A stretch of DNA of 64,000 nucleotides, taken from positions 145,507,234 through 145,571,233 of the forward strand of contig CM043958.1 in the NCBI GenBank assembly GCA_014529385.2, written 5' to 3'. The notes under the pieces are model-generated. The model searched no databases. It was not told the origin of the DNA and saw only the letters and a program-made list of their open reading frames with translations. The first letter of the stretch is position 1. Every line of letters begins with the position of its first letter. The stretch is from Adiantum capillus-veneris (lineage: Eukaryota > Streptophyta > Polypodiopsida > Polypodiales > Pteridaceae). The position numbers and the translations under genes were made by a program. Positions 11,438 through 23,200 of the stretch are shown here, piece by piece.

Positions 11438-13025
11438 ATCGGTCGGTTGCCTCTTTGACCTACTCATTTGTGGCTTGCCACTTGCCTCCAAGTCCTGCCT
11501 ATTTGCCTTTCACTCCAAGATTGTAAATCTTGGGGACGACTTCCTCGCGGCTGAAGCCCATGCTCCCGGGTCATGCTCACCACCTCTAGGCTCCCACTTA
11601 TACCCCCTTGCAACCATGTGGAGTGCCTGAATATGGCCTCCTATAATAGATTAAATAGATGGGATCTTTGAGGAGGTGTTCTTGTGTTCCCCATGGAGGA
11701 TGCATCACTTTTGTAGGTTATGGATTTGGGATGGCCTTCCCTCTTGGCACCATTATTTTGGGATATTGGTGAATGGCAATGGCCTTCTGTGCCGATTGAT
11801 GGGGAGCATGTTTCCTTCTTTGAGTATATTGTCTCCGTGCAAAGGTGAATCATTTTGAGGGTGTAGCACCCTCCACACGGTCCACATTAGTTAGAGCAGT
11901 GGTCTAAACGACACACCTCTCCTACTTTAAAGTACAATTTTGGTAATGCATTTGGAGCATAAGAGTCAATCGTTAGAAATTTTACTTCATATAGATGATT
12001 GCACTTGCATGATTACTTGTTGGCATGTGGTCTAGACACATTGGAAATGACTCCACATGTGAGCAACGTACTTTGCAGCAAGAGTCCTTATGCCATTGTT
12101 TTGGGATTTGCACTTATGCATAGGCGATATGTGGTTTGCTTATTAGATATGGCATTCATGATGTGTTTGTGACATGGAGTGTAGCTGCATGGATTTTGTG
12201 ATTTTTAGAGTCACATAGCCTCCGTAGGGGCTCTGGTCTTCTTGCTCACAACCTTGGGGTACAAACATGGCAACGCCTTCTCCACTTATAAATACAGGTT
12301 AGATAGGAAATATCTTCTCCACTTATAAAAACAAAATTATATAGGATTTTAATAACCTACTATCCACTTGAGCGTTGAGAATATCTTCCAATATGAAGCC
12401 CGATATACGATTATCCAAGCCTTGATGCTATACATAGTGTAAGCTTTGAATGTGGGAATATACCCCAAATCGTTTTCCTCTTCATATATGTTTGGAAATC
12501 CTTTCACATTCATGTAAAGATTTGTCTCGTTGGTGGCACTAACTGACTCATTGCTTGTTATTTTGCCTCTTTGACATATGTCCTTGGTAACAAAAGGAGG
12601 AAGAGAGCAAGATTTGTCCGGTTGGTGGCACTAGCTGACTCATTGCTTGTTATTTTACTTCTTTGACATACATCCTCGGTAACAAAAGGAGGAAGAGAGC
12701 AAGGTTAAGGCATGTAAGCAACTCATTTGCCTTTATGTGTTGTTCTTGATAATTGCTCAACTTACAACTACTTAGCCATTCAACCGTTGTGCTCATCATG
12801 CAACTTCGTTCCATGACAATTTAAGTTGACACCAAGATGAAAATATTGTTGTGATCGTGGTTGTGTTTCCCTCCATGGGATGTTGCCACACTCTCAATCC
12901 ATCCTGACATTCAATTTGCAAGGGACTTTAGCAATTATTGTAGTACATACTGAGACTTGTTGCTTGCCTCATAAAGGTCTACTACTATTAGGTCCTCTCC
13001 ACCATCTCTACTAAAACGGAACCAC

Positions 13026-13029
<4 letters not shown>
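11435..13029. other. Unannotated intergenic DNA with a 92-bp tandem duplication
   Basis: I recognise no gene. Positions 12,521-12,612 and 12,613-12,703 are a direct duplication, each starting TTTGTC and TTGGTGGCACTA and ending GGAGGAAGAGAGCAAG. The two copies differ at several positions. Confidence 0.6.

Positions 13030-13113
<84 letters not shown>
13030..13113. repeat. (GA)n microsatellite, 42 units
   Basis: An uninterrupted GA run about 1 kb upstream of the deacetylase start codon. Confidence 0.98.
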
Positions 13114-13115
<2 letters not shown>

Positions 13116-13568
13116 CATGGAAGTCGGCAAAAATATGCACAACACAAAAACGTTGTGAGGGAAAAGAGAACTGAAAGCTTTAATGGAGATAGCGTTTTCA
13201 AGCAAATCGATAGCCAAAAACCAAAACATATTGCACATTCAAAACACTCAATTGCAATGCAACACTTCACCTTCCTATGCCACTTGCATCCGAAGACCAC
13301 AATTTCAATACCCCACTGGCCTTGCCACCAACTCCACATGCACAACCCACCGATGTTTTCTTTGTAGTTGCACCCCATTGGTATACCCAACTCTCTCGGG
13401 AAGTTCATAACTACCTGTCACCACTTGTTGTTGCTGATCGCATGCATGCAACCATTGCTGATGCAACCCCTTCTGACCCTTGTTGCTATTTGCAAGCACT
13501 CCCATCACCCTCCACCTGTCGCCCTAAACATCTACCTGGGCCTTCAATTGTCGACGACACCTCTGTTT

Positions 13569-13570
<2 letters not shown>
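13114..13570. other. Unannotated DNA between two GA tracts
   Basis: Several open frames cross this stretch, but none has recognisable features and they overlap the flanking repeat. It is C-rich on the + strand. It could belong to the distal promoter of the deacetylase gene. Confidence 0.4.

Positions 13571-13640
<70 letters not shown>
13571..13640. repeat. (GA)n microsatellite, 35 units
   Basis: An uninterrupted GA run about 460 bp upstream of the deacetylase start codon. In plants such tracts in promoters can be bound by BBR/BPC GAGA-binding proteins; any effect here is inference. Confidence 0.97.
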
Positions 13641-13643
<3 letters not shown>

Positions 13644-14097
13644 TTCTTGTTGGGGGTGAGAGGGAGTAGGCGGGGAGAGAGAATCTTGGCTAAGGTGGCT
13701 CCATAGTAAATATACGATTGAGCTACCCATTTTATTTTTTATGGACCTCTTGTAGCTTGAGGTAGCAAGGTTTTCAATGTCGACAACCTGGAAACGATTC
13801 TCCCTTATAATATCAAATAGATTTTTGAACTACTCAGATCAGCAATCAATCAATGACTGCCAAGTGGAGCAAGGAGAGAGTGATAATTTGAAGAACATTT
13901 TTTATTTATTTTGGCAAATCGCACAACTCCCGTGCGAGGCGACAAAGTACGTCCGTGAATTGCTCAGATCAGCAACCAATCATTGACTGCCAAGTGGAGC
14001 AAGGAGAGAGCGATAATTTGAATAACATTTTTTTAAAAAATTTGGCAAATAGCACAACTCCGTGCGAGGTGACATCGTGAACGCCAACGAATGAACG
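13641..14097 (+). promoter_or_regulatory. Proximal promoter and 5' leader region of the deacetylase gene (inferred)
   Basis: The assignment is by position only, upstream of the start codon at 14,098. It contains the 130-bp tandem duplication and an A/T-rich CTTATAATAT at about 13,804 that could serve as a TATA-type element. An out-of-frame ATG lies at 14,091, seven bases before the main one. The transcription start cannot be fixed from the sequence. Confidence 0.35.
13831..14088. repeat. 130-bp tandem duplication just upstream of the start codon
   Basis: Copy 1 begins TACTCAGATCAGCAA (13,831) and copy 2 begins TGCTCAGATCAGCAA (13,961). Both contain GACTGCCAAGTGGAGCAAGG, GAACATTTTTT-like and AATAACATTTTTTT-like A/T runs, and CACAACTCC-CGTGCGAGG near the end. 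The copies differ by scattered substitutions and short indels. Copy 2 ends within 10 bp of the start codon. Confidence 0.85.
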
Positions 14098-14216
14098 ATG
14101 AGAACGAGAGCATCATTGATTTCGGGGCTACTGTCGAGACCTTCCGTTGCCATCACTGTAGCTCGTCGGCCTCGTCCTCTGTCTCAACATGGGGCTCCGC
14201 CATTCCACGTTGTCAG
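14098..14216 (+). CDS. HDA2: HDA2-like exon 1 (presequence)
   Basis: Residues 1-39 plus two bases of codon 40. The start [15 protein letters not shown] followed by VARRPRP is rich in Arg, Ser and Ala and has no acidic residue, as in mitochondrial or plastid presequences. The ATG at 14,098 was chosen because it alone gives a frame that joins exon 2. It has A at -3, whereas the nearby 14,091 ATG has C. The donor is CAG/GTAATG. Confidence 0.8.
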
Positions 14217-17200
14217 GTAATGTCACAATGTTGCCGTCTTCTGGAGCGCGCGCGCGCGCACGCACACGCGCGCACACACACACAGACATGGCTTTTATGC
14301 GTGCTTTCAGTAGTATCTGTAATTCTAGAGGTTACGCAGCAGTAGTATGAAAGGATTCACTGTATCATGAAGGCATTATGAAACTGTAAATGTGGTGCTT
14401 TTGAAGGTATTGGTTTGTGAAACTCATGTAACCTGATGCAGAGAATGGTACCACGTCTCTACTGCTGATTTAGTTTCACTTTTTGTCTCGAGACAAGGTA
14501 TCATAAGAAGTAGCCTATTAAGGAATTCTGATGGTGTCTCTAGGGCAGCTCAAAAAGAAAGCTGTGTGCTCTTGTTGCTTTTTGATCGAGTTTCTGCTCA
14601 ACATGCTTTCACGGGCATCATCAAAGTGAAGGTCCAACAAAGAGGCATTCCAATCTTCAATTTTGTATCGTTTCTCTCATTAGTTTGAGTTAAACAAATC
14701 TTGCACTTTGCTTATGTAATTTGGAGAAGAATGACCTTAGGGACAAGGGATTTTGGTATTTTAGCCTTCTTGCATACTCCCATCTTTCTTTTTGTGTCTG
14801 TCACATGGTATCAAGTGCAATCTGCTACCATTGGTGCCTAGGAGAATTTAGGATGATAAACTGACACAAGTACCTTTTCTATGGCTTTGTTGGGGTCTTT
14901 CGGTTGACAATCATGCTTTATCAGGAACAGCTGCTTGGGTGTTACTCCGCGTCATGTGTGCTACACGACACTGAGTAAGGAGTCAAGTCTGTCAGATACC
15001 AAGAAGGCAGCACTGGAAGTGGGAAAAGGAGTTGGTCTGGTGGCTTTTTATGCTGATAATAATGTCGTGAGTTTGCCAGATGGTCATCGCTTTCCAATGG
15101 ACAAGTACTTTCCTGGCTTTCAGTTTGATTACTGTCATTTTCATTTTCAGATTAGTCTATTAGTGGCTAACGAGCTTCTTATGCATGATTGTCTTTGAAA
15201 CTCAGGAACATGTTATTTGTCTTCGACTAGCATTTTGATTTACAATTGCATTGAAGAATCTAAGAAGAATATATATATTTTTTGCATGGAGCTTATGAAA
15301 GAGCCTAGCTGCTGCGGTGAAATTTGAGCCAATTCTATAGGTTAGGGCCTTACACAAAATACATTGTTGACGGTAATCAATGTGGATAATCATCCCTCTT
15401 CTATATAAGTAAAAGAGGAGAGCAATAGGAAGAAACGTTTGGTTGGATGTAGCCTTTCTCCAAAAGCTTGGCACTTGGCTGAAAATTTTATTCTTCTGAC
15501 CTTTCCTGTGCTGATAAGGTGCCTTATTAGAGGAGACGAGGCTTGCTCCCGTTAGAATCTCTATCAGTTTTTTCTGTTCTTCCATTGGAGGTGGAGTGCT
15601 CTTCATCCTCCCATGTAGTCGGTGGAGGGGTGTGGTTTTTGTTGGATTCACAACTAGAACCCATGTGTGCTGCAGAAAATGGAGTGGATCCTTTCTAGGA
15701 GAAGAATCATATGGCTTTGATACCAGTGTAACAAGCTTGGACACCCAAGTGCCAGAGTTGGGAGCCCTTGGCTCATATTTAAACATACATAGGGTCTCTA
15801 AACGGGCACCCTCAAAAGCATTTGAGTTGTGTAGTCAAAAGTTGAGGCTAGGTCTCCCTCTAGACATCCGTACCACGTGCCACGTGTCATCTGGTGAAAT
15901 GTGTTGCAATTTACGCTTACAGGCTGCCACATCATCTTTGCGCAGGGATTAGGGCTTCGATGTGTTTGGCCGGTTTGTCCATTTAGCCCCTTTAGGGTCG
16001 TGCCACATCAGCAACTTGTGACAAGATGAGATAGGAACAAGGTGTACTTCAGGCCTTATAGGAGAAAGTACTTCAAGAGGCGGTTTTGTAATCTTAACAC
16101 GTGCAAAAGCCTCGGTCTATTTCCATCTAAAAGAGGAACAGACTCGCTCTTCTATCAAACATTAAGTTTGATCTGCTTATTTTTATGGGTCAAAAGATCT
16201 GAGTGAGGCCTCTGGTTGTGGTGGTCGCCTAGTGGTGTTTGATCTTGTAGTGGTGGTGGTTGTTGGAAGTGGCAATGGAAGTCGGACGGATATGGTTGAA
16301 GACAATGGCAACAGGACCCATGTGCAGCACCTCTCGTCTCTGATGGTGGACAAATCTTCTTCTTCTAAAGCTTCGAACTCAACCTCTTAACTTCTTGATA
16401 CACCACCTCTTGATGGTTGCTGATATCCTTGCAATTCTCCATAGCTGCTGAAAATTTGCTGTCCAAACCGGACCGGATTACTCATAGATTACTTTTTTAC
16501 TTTAGCGAGCCCGGGGCGGGCAAAATGCCCAGCCTACTCTTGCAAGGTGAAGCTTTTGTCACTGATTCTTAGAATAGCAATCAGCTGACCTTTAATACCT
16601 CTGTAACTAGCTGGTGATACGCGCTAGGCAGACATCAAACTTGAAATTTTTAGCGCAATAGAGAGGGAGATAGAGAGTATTCACCTCATAGATGAATGAA
16701 AGAGACGAATTACATAAGAGAGGAAGAGAGAATTAACTCATAAGCATCATAGAAGAGTTGAAGATTACGACTCCATGGGTGCACTGGCTGCTGTCCGCTT
16801 TCCATGCATGCCCTGCGTGTGTCCACTTGCCATGCATGAGGTGCTAATGTGGCCACCTACTGCTATTTTGGCTCGCCACTTTAGCCATGTGCTATTTTTG
16901 GATTGCCAAATCAGCCACCTGCTATTTTTGGGTTGCTGAGTCCAACACCCGCGGATCGTCATCTTAGCCACCTGCTAGTTTTGGATAGTTGAGTCCACCA
17001 CTTGCTAGTTATGGATCGCCATCTCATCCACTTGCTATTTTTGACTCGCCGAGTCCACCATTTGTTGTTTTTGGAGCGTCGTCTCAACTATCTGCTATTT
17101 TTGATCACGAAGCTATTTTTGGTCAGTAATCTCCTCTTCAAAGGGTGCCTCTTAAACACCTCAAGCGGCTAAAGCTTTTCAAATAAAGTTTGCTTAGCCA

Positions 17201-20200
17201 ACAATTTGTGACAAATTTGAGCTTCTGCAGTTCGGATGTTTGTCTTGAGATCAGGGGGCACGGACCATCAAGAACATCAAGACATAAAGATCAGGATTGA
17301 GTGTGGTAATACTTCAACCTCACCGTACCATTTTAGTGATTGAAATCGTCTTTTCATGGATCTAGCCTTTCCTATGCAAGTGAGACCTTGGTTTGTTTTA
17401 GGTATGACCACAAGCGCTCAGTTGAGCCATTCACTTGGAAGTGTGAGAATCAACTGGACCATGAGTGATGAAAAGTGTCGAGAAGATCTGGAAAGTTTCG
17501 ATTTTTTTTTTCAACAGGAAAGTATCAAAGATTGGTATTGAATGTTGGGCTGAAAACTTTGAATAAAAGTAGCCTGCTCAATATGTCTATGATTTATTAA
17601 GGGTTGAGATAATAAATACTTCATACTTTGTTGATCAATTTTGATTATCAAATCAATATCCATTAAATAATGTTTTCAAATTTTTAAAGCGTGGACTACA
17701 ATAGTAAATTCTTTGTGTACTGAACTTTCATTCAGAAGGTTTAGATTAAGTGGATGGTCATTCTACATAAGAATTGCACCAATACCTTTTCCACTAGCAT
17801 CAGTGACTACAACAAAGAATGGTCTATCAAAATCAGGCAATTGTTGTACAAGTGCATTAGTTAAAGCAGTCTTGAGTGCAATGAAGGAGCTTTCTTGTAA
17901 ATATCTATACATAAGAAGTGGTTTTGTTTTTCAAGAGAGTCAGATAATGAGATTTATTAATAAATACGAACAAACTTTTTATAATAACTATAAAGAGTGA
18001 TCAAAGAATGTAGCTCATGTAAATTTGTGGGTTTAGGTAATGACTGAATAGCTTCAATTTTCTTGGAGTCTACATGTATTCCATTTCTCGATACTATGTG
18101 TCCCCAAATACTCAATTTCAGGTTGAAAAAATGAACTCTTTTCGGGATTTATAAGTGGTTTTGTGAAAGAAGATAAAACACACGTGTTAAATGTTCTTTA
18201 TTTTCTTGTTCAAATTTACTGAACACCAGAGTATTATAAATAAAAACAATGACGAAATCCTCATAGTCAATAAAAATCCTGTTTATCACACGAGTGCAGG
18301 TGGCGTGGCTGGTGCATCTGTTAGACCAAATGGTATGACAAGAAATTCATAGTGCGCCGTTTGTGTTTAGAATGCAGTGTTGTAAACATCTTGCTCAAAC
18401 CTTTTGACTTGGTGGTTGATTTAAGGTCAATTTTATTGATTATGTTTGTCCTTTTCAGTTTGTCTAACAAACCATGAACTTTGGGAATAGGAAACCTATT
18501 CTTAATGGTGAGCCCTGTAGTCATTACACATATAAAAGGTTCCATTTTCTTCTTAACACAAAATATTGGAGCACCATATGGTGGACTTCGAGGTCTTATA
18601 AGTCTTCGGTAAAGTAAGTTGGTGTTTTGGTTTTGTATCTCCTTATGTGCATTTGGTTTACACGATAAGGTGCTTTGCAAGGAGGTTCACTATTTGGTAT
18701 AATATCAATTTTATGGTCTTCAGGACGTGAAGGTGGTATTTCAGGAGACAAATCATGCATGAAACAATCTTTAAACTGTGAGAGGAAGTCATCATATGTA
18801 GAGTGATGTGGAGTTTTACTTTTAGCAGAAAGTTGATTTATAAGCACTAAGTATATTTTTTGTGTGTTTCTAATTGCTTGTTTAGCTTGAGTGTGACAAA
18901 GTAGTGGAAGTTTTATTTGGATGGAGAAGGTTTTGTTTTCATGGGTGAGAGTCAATGTGCGTGTTTTCATGGGTGAGAGTCAATATGCGTGTTTTTAATA
19001 TACGTGTGTGTAAATTCACTAATGTAAACTTCAACGGTGACTTGAGTTTTACAGTTGAAATGTTGATTATTAAAAACAGTCTTTACTTTTTGAGGCGAAG
19101 AGAATTCTGAAAGAGAGAGTTGTTGTGTCAATCGTGCATAGATGAAATTATGACTACTATTATCATCTAAGAGAATTGTGATATCTTCACCCTTAGATGT
19201 ATCCTTTACTTTAAGTAAACTGTGTGGAAAAGGCTTATCATTGGCATCATATTCGGGATCATATCCTTCACTGTGATTGGTTTCAACTTCATTGTTGTTG
19301 GGAATAACATTTTCGATGAGGTTAACGGTTGCCTCATTTGGATGGTTGTTATTGAATAGTTGGGATTAGGTGTGACTCCATTGGGTTGGCCATTGGAATG
19401 ACCATTTCTCTTAGCAGTGTTGTTTGGGTACTTATCTGCATAGTGGCCAAATTGAAAATATTTAAAGCAATTTATCTTTTTGTTACCGCAGGACGATGAT
19501 TGTTGAAAGGATTCTGGTTGTGTCTCTGCTGCATGTGGCTGTTGTTGCCATGGGGCTAAGAACGTGTAGCATAATTGTCAAATTTGCGTCTTTTGAAGAA
19601 GGTACGACTGTGATTCTCGTTCTTGTCAAAGTTAGGAGAGAGAGGAACTCTCTTGTTATGGACCACAACTAGTGTTAGTAGGTTGATTAGTGTTTGGTTT
19701 ATGTCCACCTTTCTTTTTCCGTATTAATAGCCAAGTTAATAGCTTTTAACAGTGAATTTGACTCAAATATATCTCCCTCAGCACCAATCTGCAGTGCTAA
19801 CCCAGATATGTACTTTCTTGTGGTTGGCACGTTCAATGGCTTGAAGTTGAACGAGACAGTTTCAAAAACGATCAGTGAAAGCCTATACCACTTGCTACCT
19901 TGACGAATTAAATCTCGTTAACGACGTGCTTTAGCTTTATATTGTGTAATGAGGTAGAAACAATTTTTTAAATCCATGTGAAGTACGAGGTCTTCTATGT
20001 ATGTATGTATGTAAAGAGAAAAAATATATATACATATACATATACATATACGTATATATATATACATATGTATGTATGTAAACGAAATAATTTTGGCTTG
20101 GCTGTAGAGTCGATGATGATTAGTCCAAATGTACAACACCAAGATAGGGTTGAAATCAACAAGTGTTTGAGCAGGTTGGTCTACGAGAAAATTGCATTTT

Positions 20201-23200
20201 TGGTGCTCAAACTCCCATCCTCAGTGCAACAAACTTGGGTACCCCAAGTCGAGAATCTGTCGCGACACACGAGAGAATCATTTTAAAATACTTCACACTT
20301 AATTCACAGTTCGATTGAGTCGCCACGGCCTGGCGTAGTTCTGTGCCCAAAGAGATTGGTCCCAAAGATTGGCGCTCCTTTCATTATTTCTTTTTGTATT
20401 AATGCTTGAGCAAAGTACAACACCCGAAGGGTCCTCTGCTCTCAGACCCTGCATCCAGATGCGTCCAGATGCTCTCAAGAGTGAGGCCCTTTGGGTCTAT
20501 TTATTATTACAAGGGATGCCCAAAAGCAGAGCCCCAAAAGCAATAAACTCAAAAGCAAACCGTCTCAAAAGCATTTGGTGCCAAAATCTGCCAAAAAAGC
20601 AGTCAATGCAAATGACGAAATTCCGTACTGTTGGCCACGTTAGTTGCTGTCAGCGCAGATCGTGGAAATCCATACTGTCTGCCACATCAGCCCGTCGGTG
20701 CAGATTCCAGAAATTCGTACTGTCTGCCATGTCGGCTTGCTTGCGCAGATTCGGAGCTTGTTCGTACAGCATGCTGCCATGTCATCACCCCTCTGTTCGG
20801 GCAGTACTGCCAAGTCATCATTTTGTGACACTCAGTTTCATGAGTCAATCGGCATTACGATTGTTTTAATCTCGGTAGGAATCCATCATCATGGGTCAAC
20901 TTCAGAGATCTCATGTGTGTTTTCGATGAGTTTGCAATGGTTATCGATGGCAAAAAATTCGAGGATGTGAAGGATTTTTCGTTGAGGTTGTAGGCCAAAA
21001 AGCCTTGAATTAGAGCAAATTTTATTAAGTATGGGAGTTTGTAATTGCTAGGGTTTTTGGCAGCAAGTGTTGAAGTGTCACAAACTGATGACGTGGCATC
21101 ATTGCTAAGTTGTTCCAAGTTATGGATAACTGTCGAGAGGCCCAGTAAGGGGCACTAGGCTGAAAATAAAGCGCAAAATATTGCTGACGTGGTTGCTTTA
21201 TGGACAACCGCTATTTACGTTGACTGTCGTACAGATTGCCGCGAATACCGCTGACTGTTGACGTGGCATAACAGTACGGAATTCCGTAAAGTGCGCTGGG
21301 CTGGCAGTTTTTGGGCTGGCTTTTGAGTGATAAGCTTTTCAATTACTGCTTTTGAGGCTTTGCTTTTGGGCATCCCTTGTACTTATAAATTAGTGGGCAG
21401 GGGCTTCACTTCTCAGAGTATCTGGACGCAGAGTCTGAGAGTGAGCACTTACCCTCTCTCTTGTACTTTGAACACAAATTAATACAAAAAGAAATACCAA
21501 AAGGGGCGCCAGTCTTTGGGGCCAATACCTCTTGGCACGGAACTACGCCAAGCCGTGTCGACCTAATTGTGAATTGTGAAATGTTTTGAAGTGAATCTCT
21601 GCTGTGTCGCGGCAGAATTTTAACATGGGGTGTCCAAGTTTGTTATAGTGGTATCTGAGAGCAGCCCATTTCTCTTCTACCGGGCAATCCAATTCTTCTC
21701 TCGCGGCACTTATGGATTCCAACAAAAATCAGTCTACTTTTGCATCTGTGAATGCGGGAGGAGATCACGAAGAAGATTCTCATGAGCAATCAAAGGAAGA
21801 GTACGGCCCACCTCGGCCTACTCAGTTCGAGTTTGAAGAGATAGAATGTCGACAATTAGTTGACGAGGCAACAAAGCAGATGATTTAAATTGCGAAGGAT
21901 CCAAAATTTGTAAAATTTTTGACTCAGCAATCCCTCGCAGAAGTACACTCCCAGTGACAGAAGGCCACAGAACCACCCATCAAACCGGCCATCAAGAAAC
22001 CTCCTTTTCCGAGGATGTTTACAGAGAAAGAATTACAAGAGGTGGTTCAGACATAGATTAGCCGGCTTTTAAACGCAAACAACAAATCCAAAAAGCATGA
22101 GAAAAAGCATAAGAAAGGAATTGACTTCCCGGGTTATTTGGGTCGTCAATCTTCCTTTGCATGAGCGAGAAAGCAGAAGAAGCATGTATGATTTGAAGGA
22201 CTACCCAGTTCTTCTTCTTCTTCTTCTTTTGGCAGTTCTTCTGACTCGAGCGAAGAAGACAGAAAAGGCAAAAAGCGAAGCAAAAAGCAAAGCTTCGGAA
22301 AGGGCAAGAAAAAGGCAAAGAAGCCTAAATTTTGCCTAGTTTTTGACAGTTCTACAGAGGACTCATCCTTAGATAGTTCACACTCTGAGGATCACATGTT
22401 TTATGCAAAGAAGAAGCATTTTTATAAAGCCAACCAATATGACTTCCTCGAAGATAAAAGCAAGAAAGTAAGAGAATTCAAAGAAGGTGGACAATCAACT
22501 AAGTTTGACTCTTTTTCTGGATTCCGAGATGTTCCGAGGGCTTTGGCCTTCATACAGCAGTTTGATATAGCTTTCTTTGGAGGGCATTACTCAGAGCACC
22601 CCAAGATTCGGAGGGCTACATCTTTCTTCAAGGGAAATGCTCGAATGTGGTGGTCCACCCTTCTACTGAGAAAGAAGGCTCCAGTTAAATGGTTGAAATT
22701 CAAAAGGCTTTTTTATTTCTTCTTGGTTGACTAGGGAGTACGAACGAGATGTACGAACTGCTTGGAATCATCTTCGGATGACCAAGGGAGATTCTCTGGA
22801 CGCTTATTGCGAGAGATTTTGGAGCTCTTTTCTACCAGCTCCTTCATTTAAGAAGGTCTCGTTTAAAGAACAGATTGAGCGGTTCTGTTGCGGACTTCTT
22901 ACGGAGATCCGAGACTACCGCTTAGAACAAAAATCAAATTCTATTCAAGAATTGATGGGTCATGCGAAACGGGGTTTTGCCATCTAAGTTACCCCATTTG
23001 ATGAGATCTTGACCCAGAGAACCCAACATACTTCTAATAATGAAAGTAGAAAGAGAAAGAGTTCCCAAGAAAAGAAAGACAAGGCTTCACGACCCTGGCT
23101 CACTCTTCGAGAGAGGGCCAACTACATCAAAGAGGGAAAGTGTTTTGCGGGGAACATGGGCACGTCTCCGCGAAGTGCCCCCTAAAAAGGCACAACAAGA

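Noticed and set aside
15202-15786. A 194-codon open frame on the - strand as a host gene
   Set aside because: It crosses an LTR boundary and primer site; the likely gag start is in another frame.
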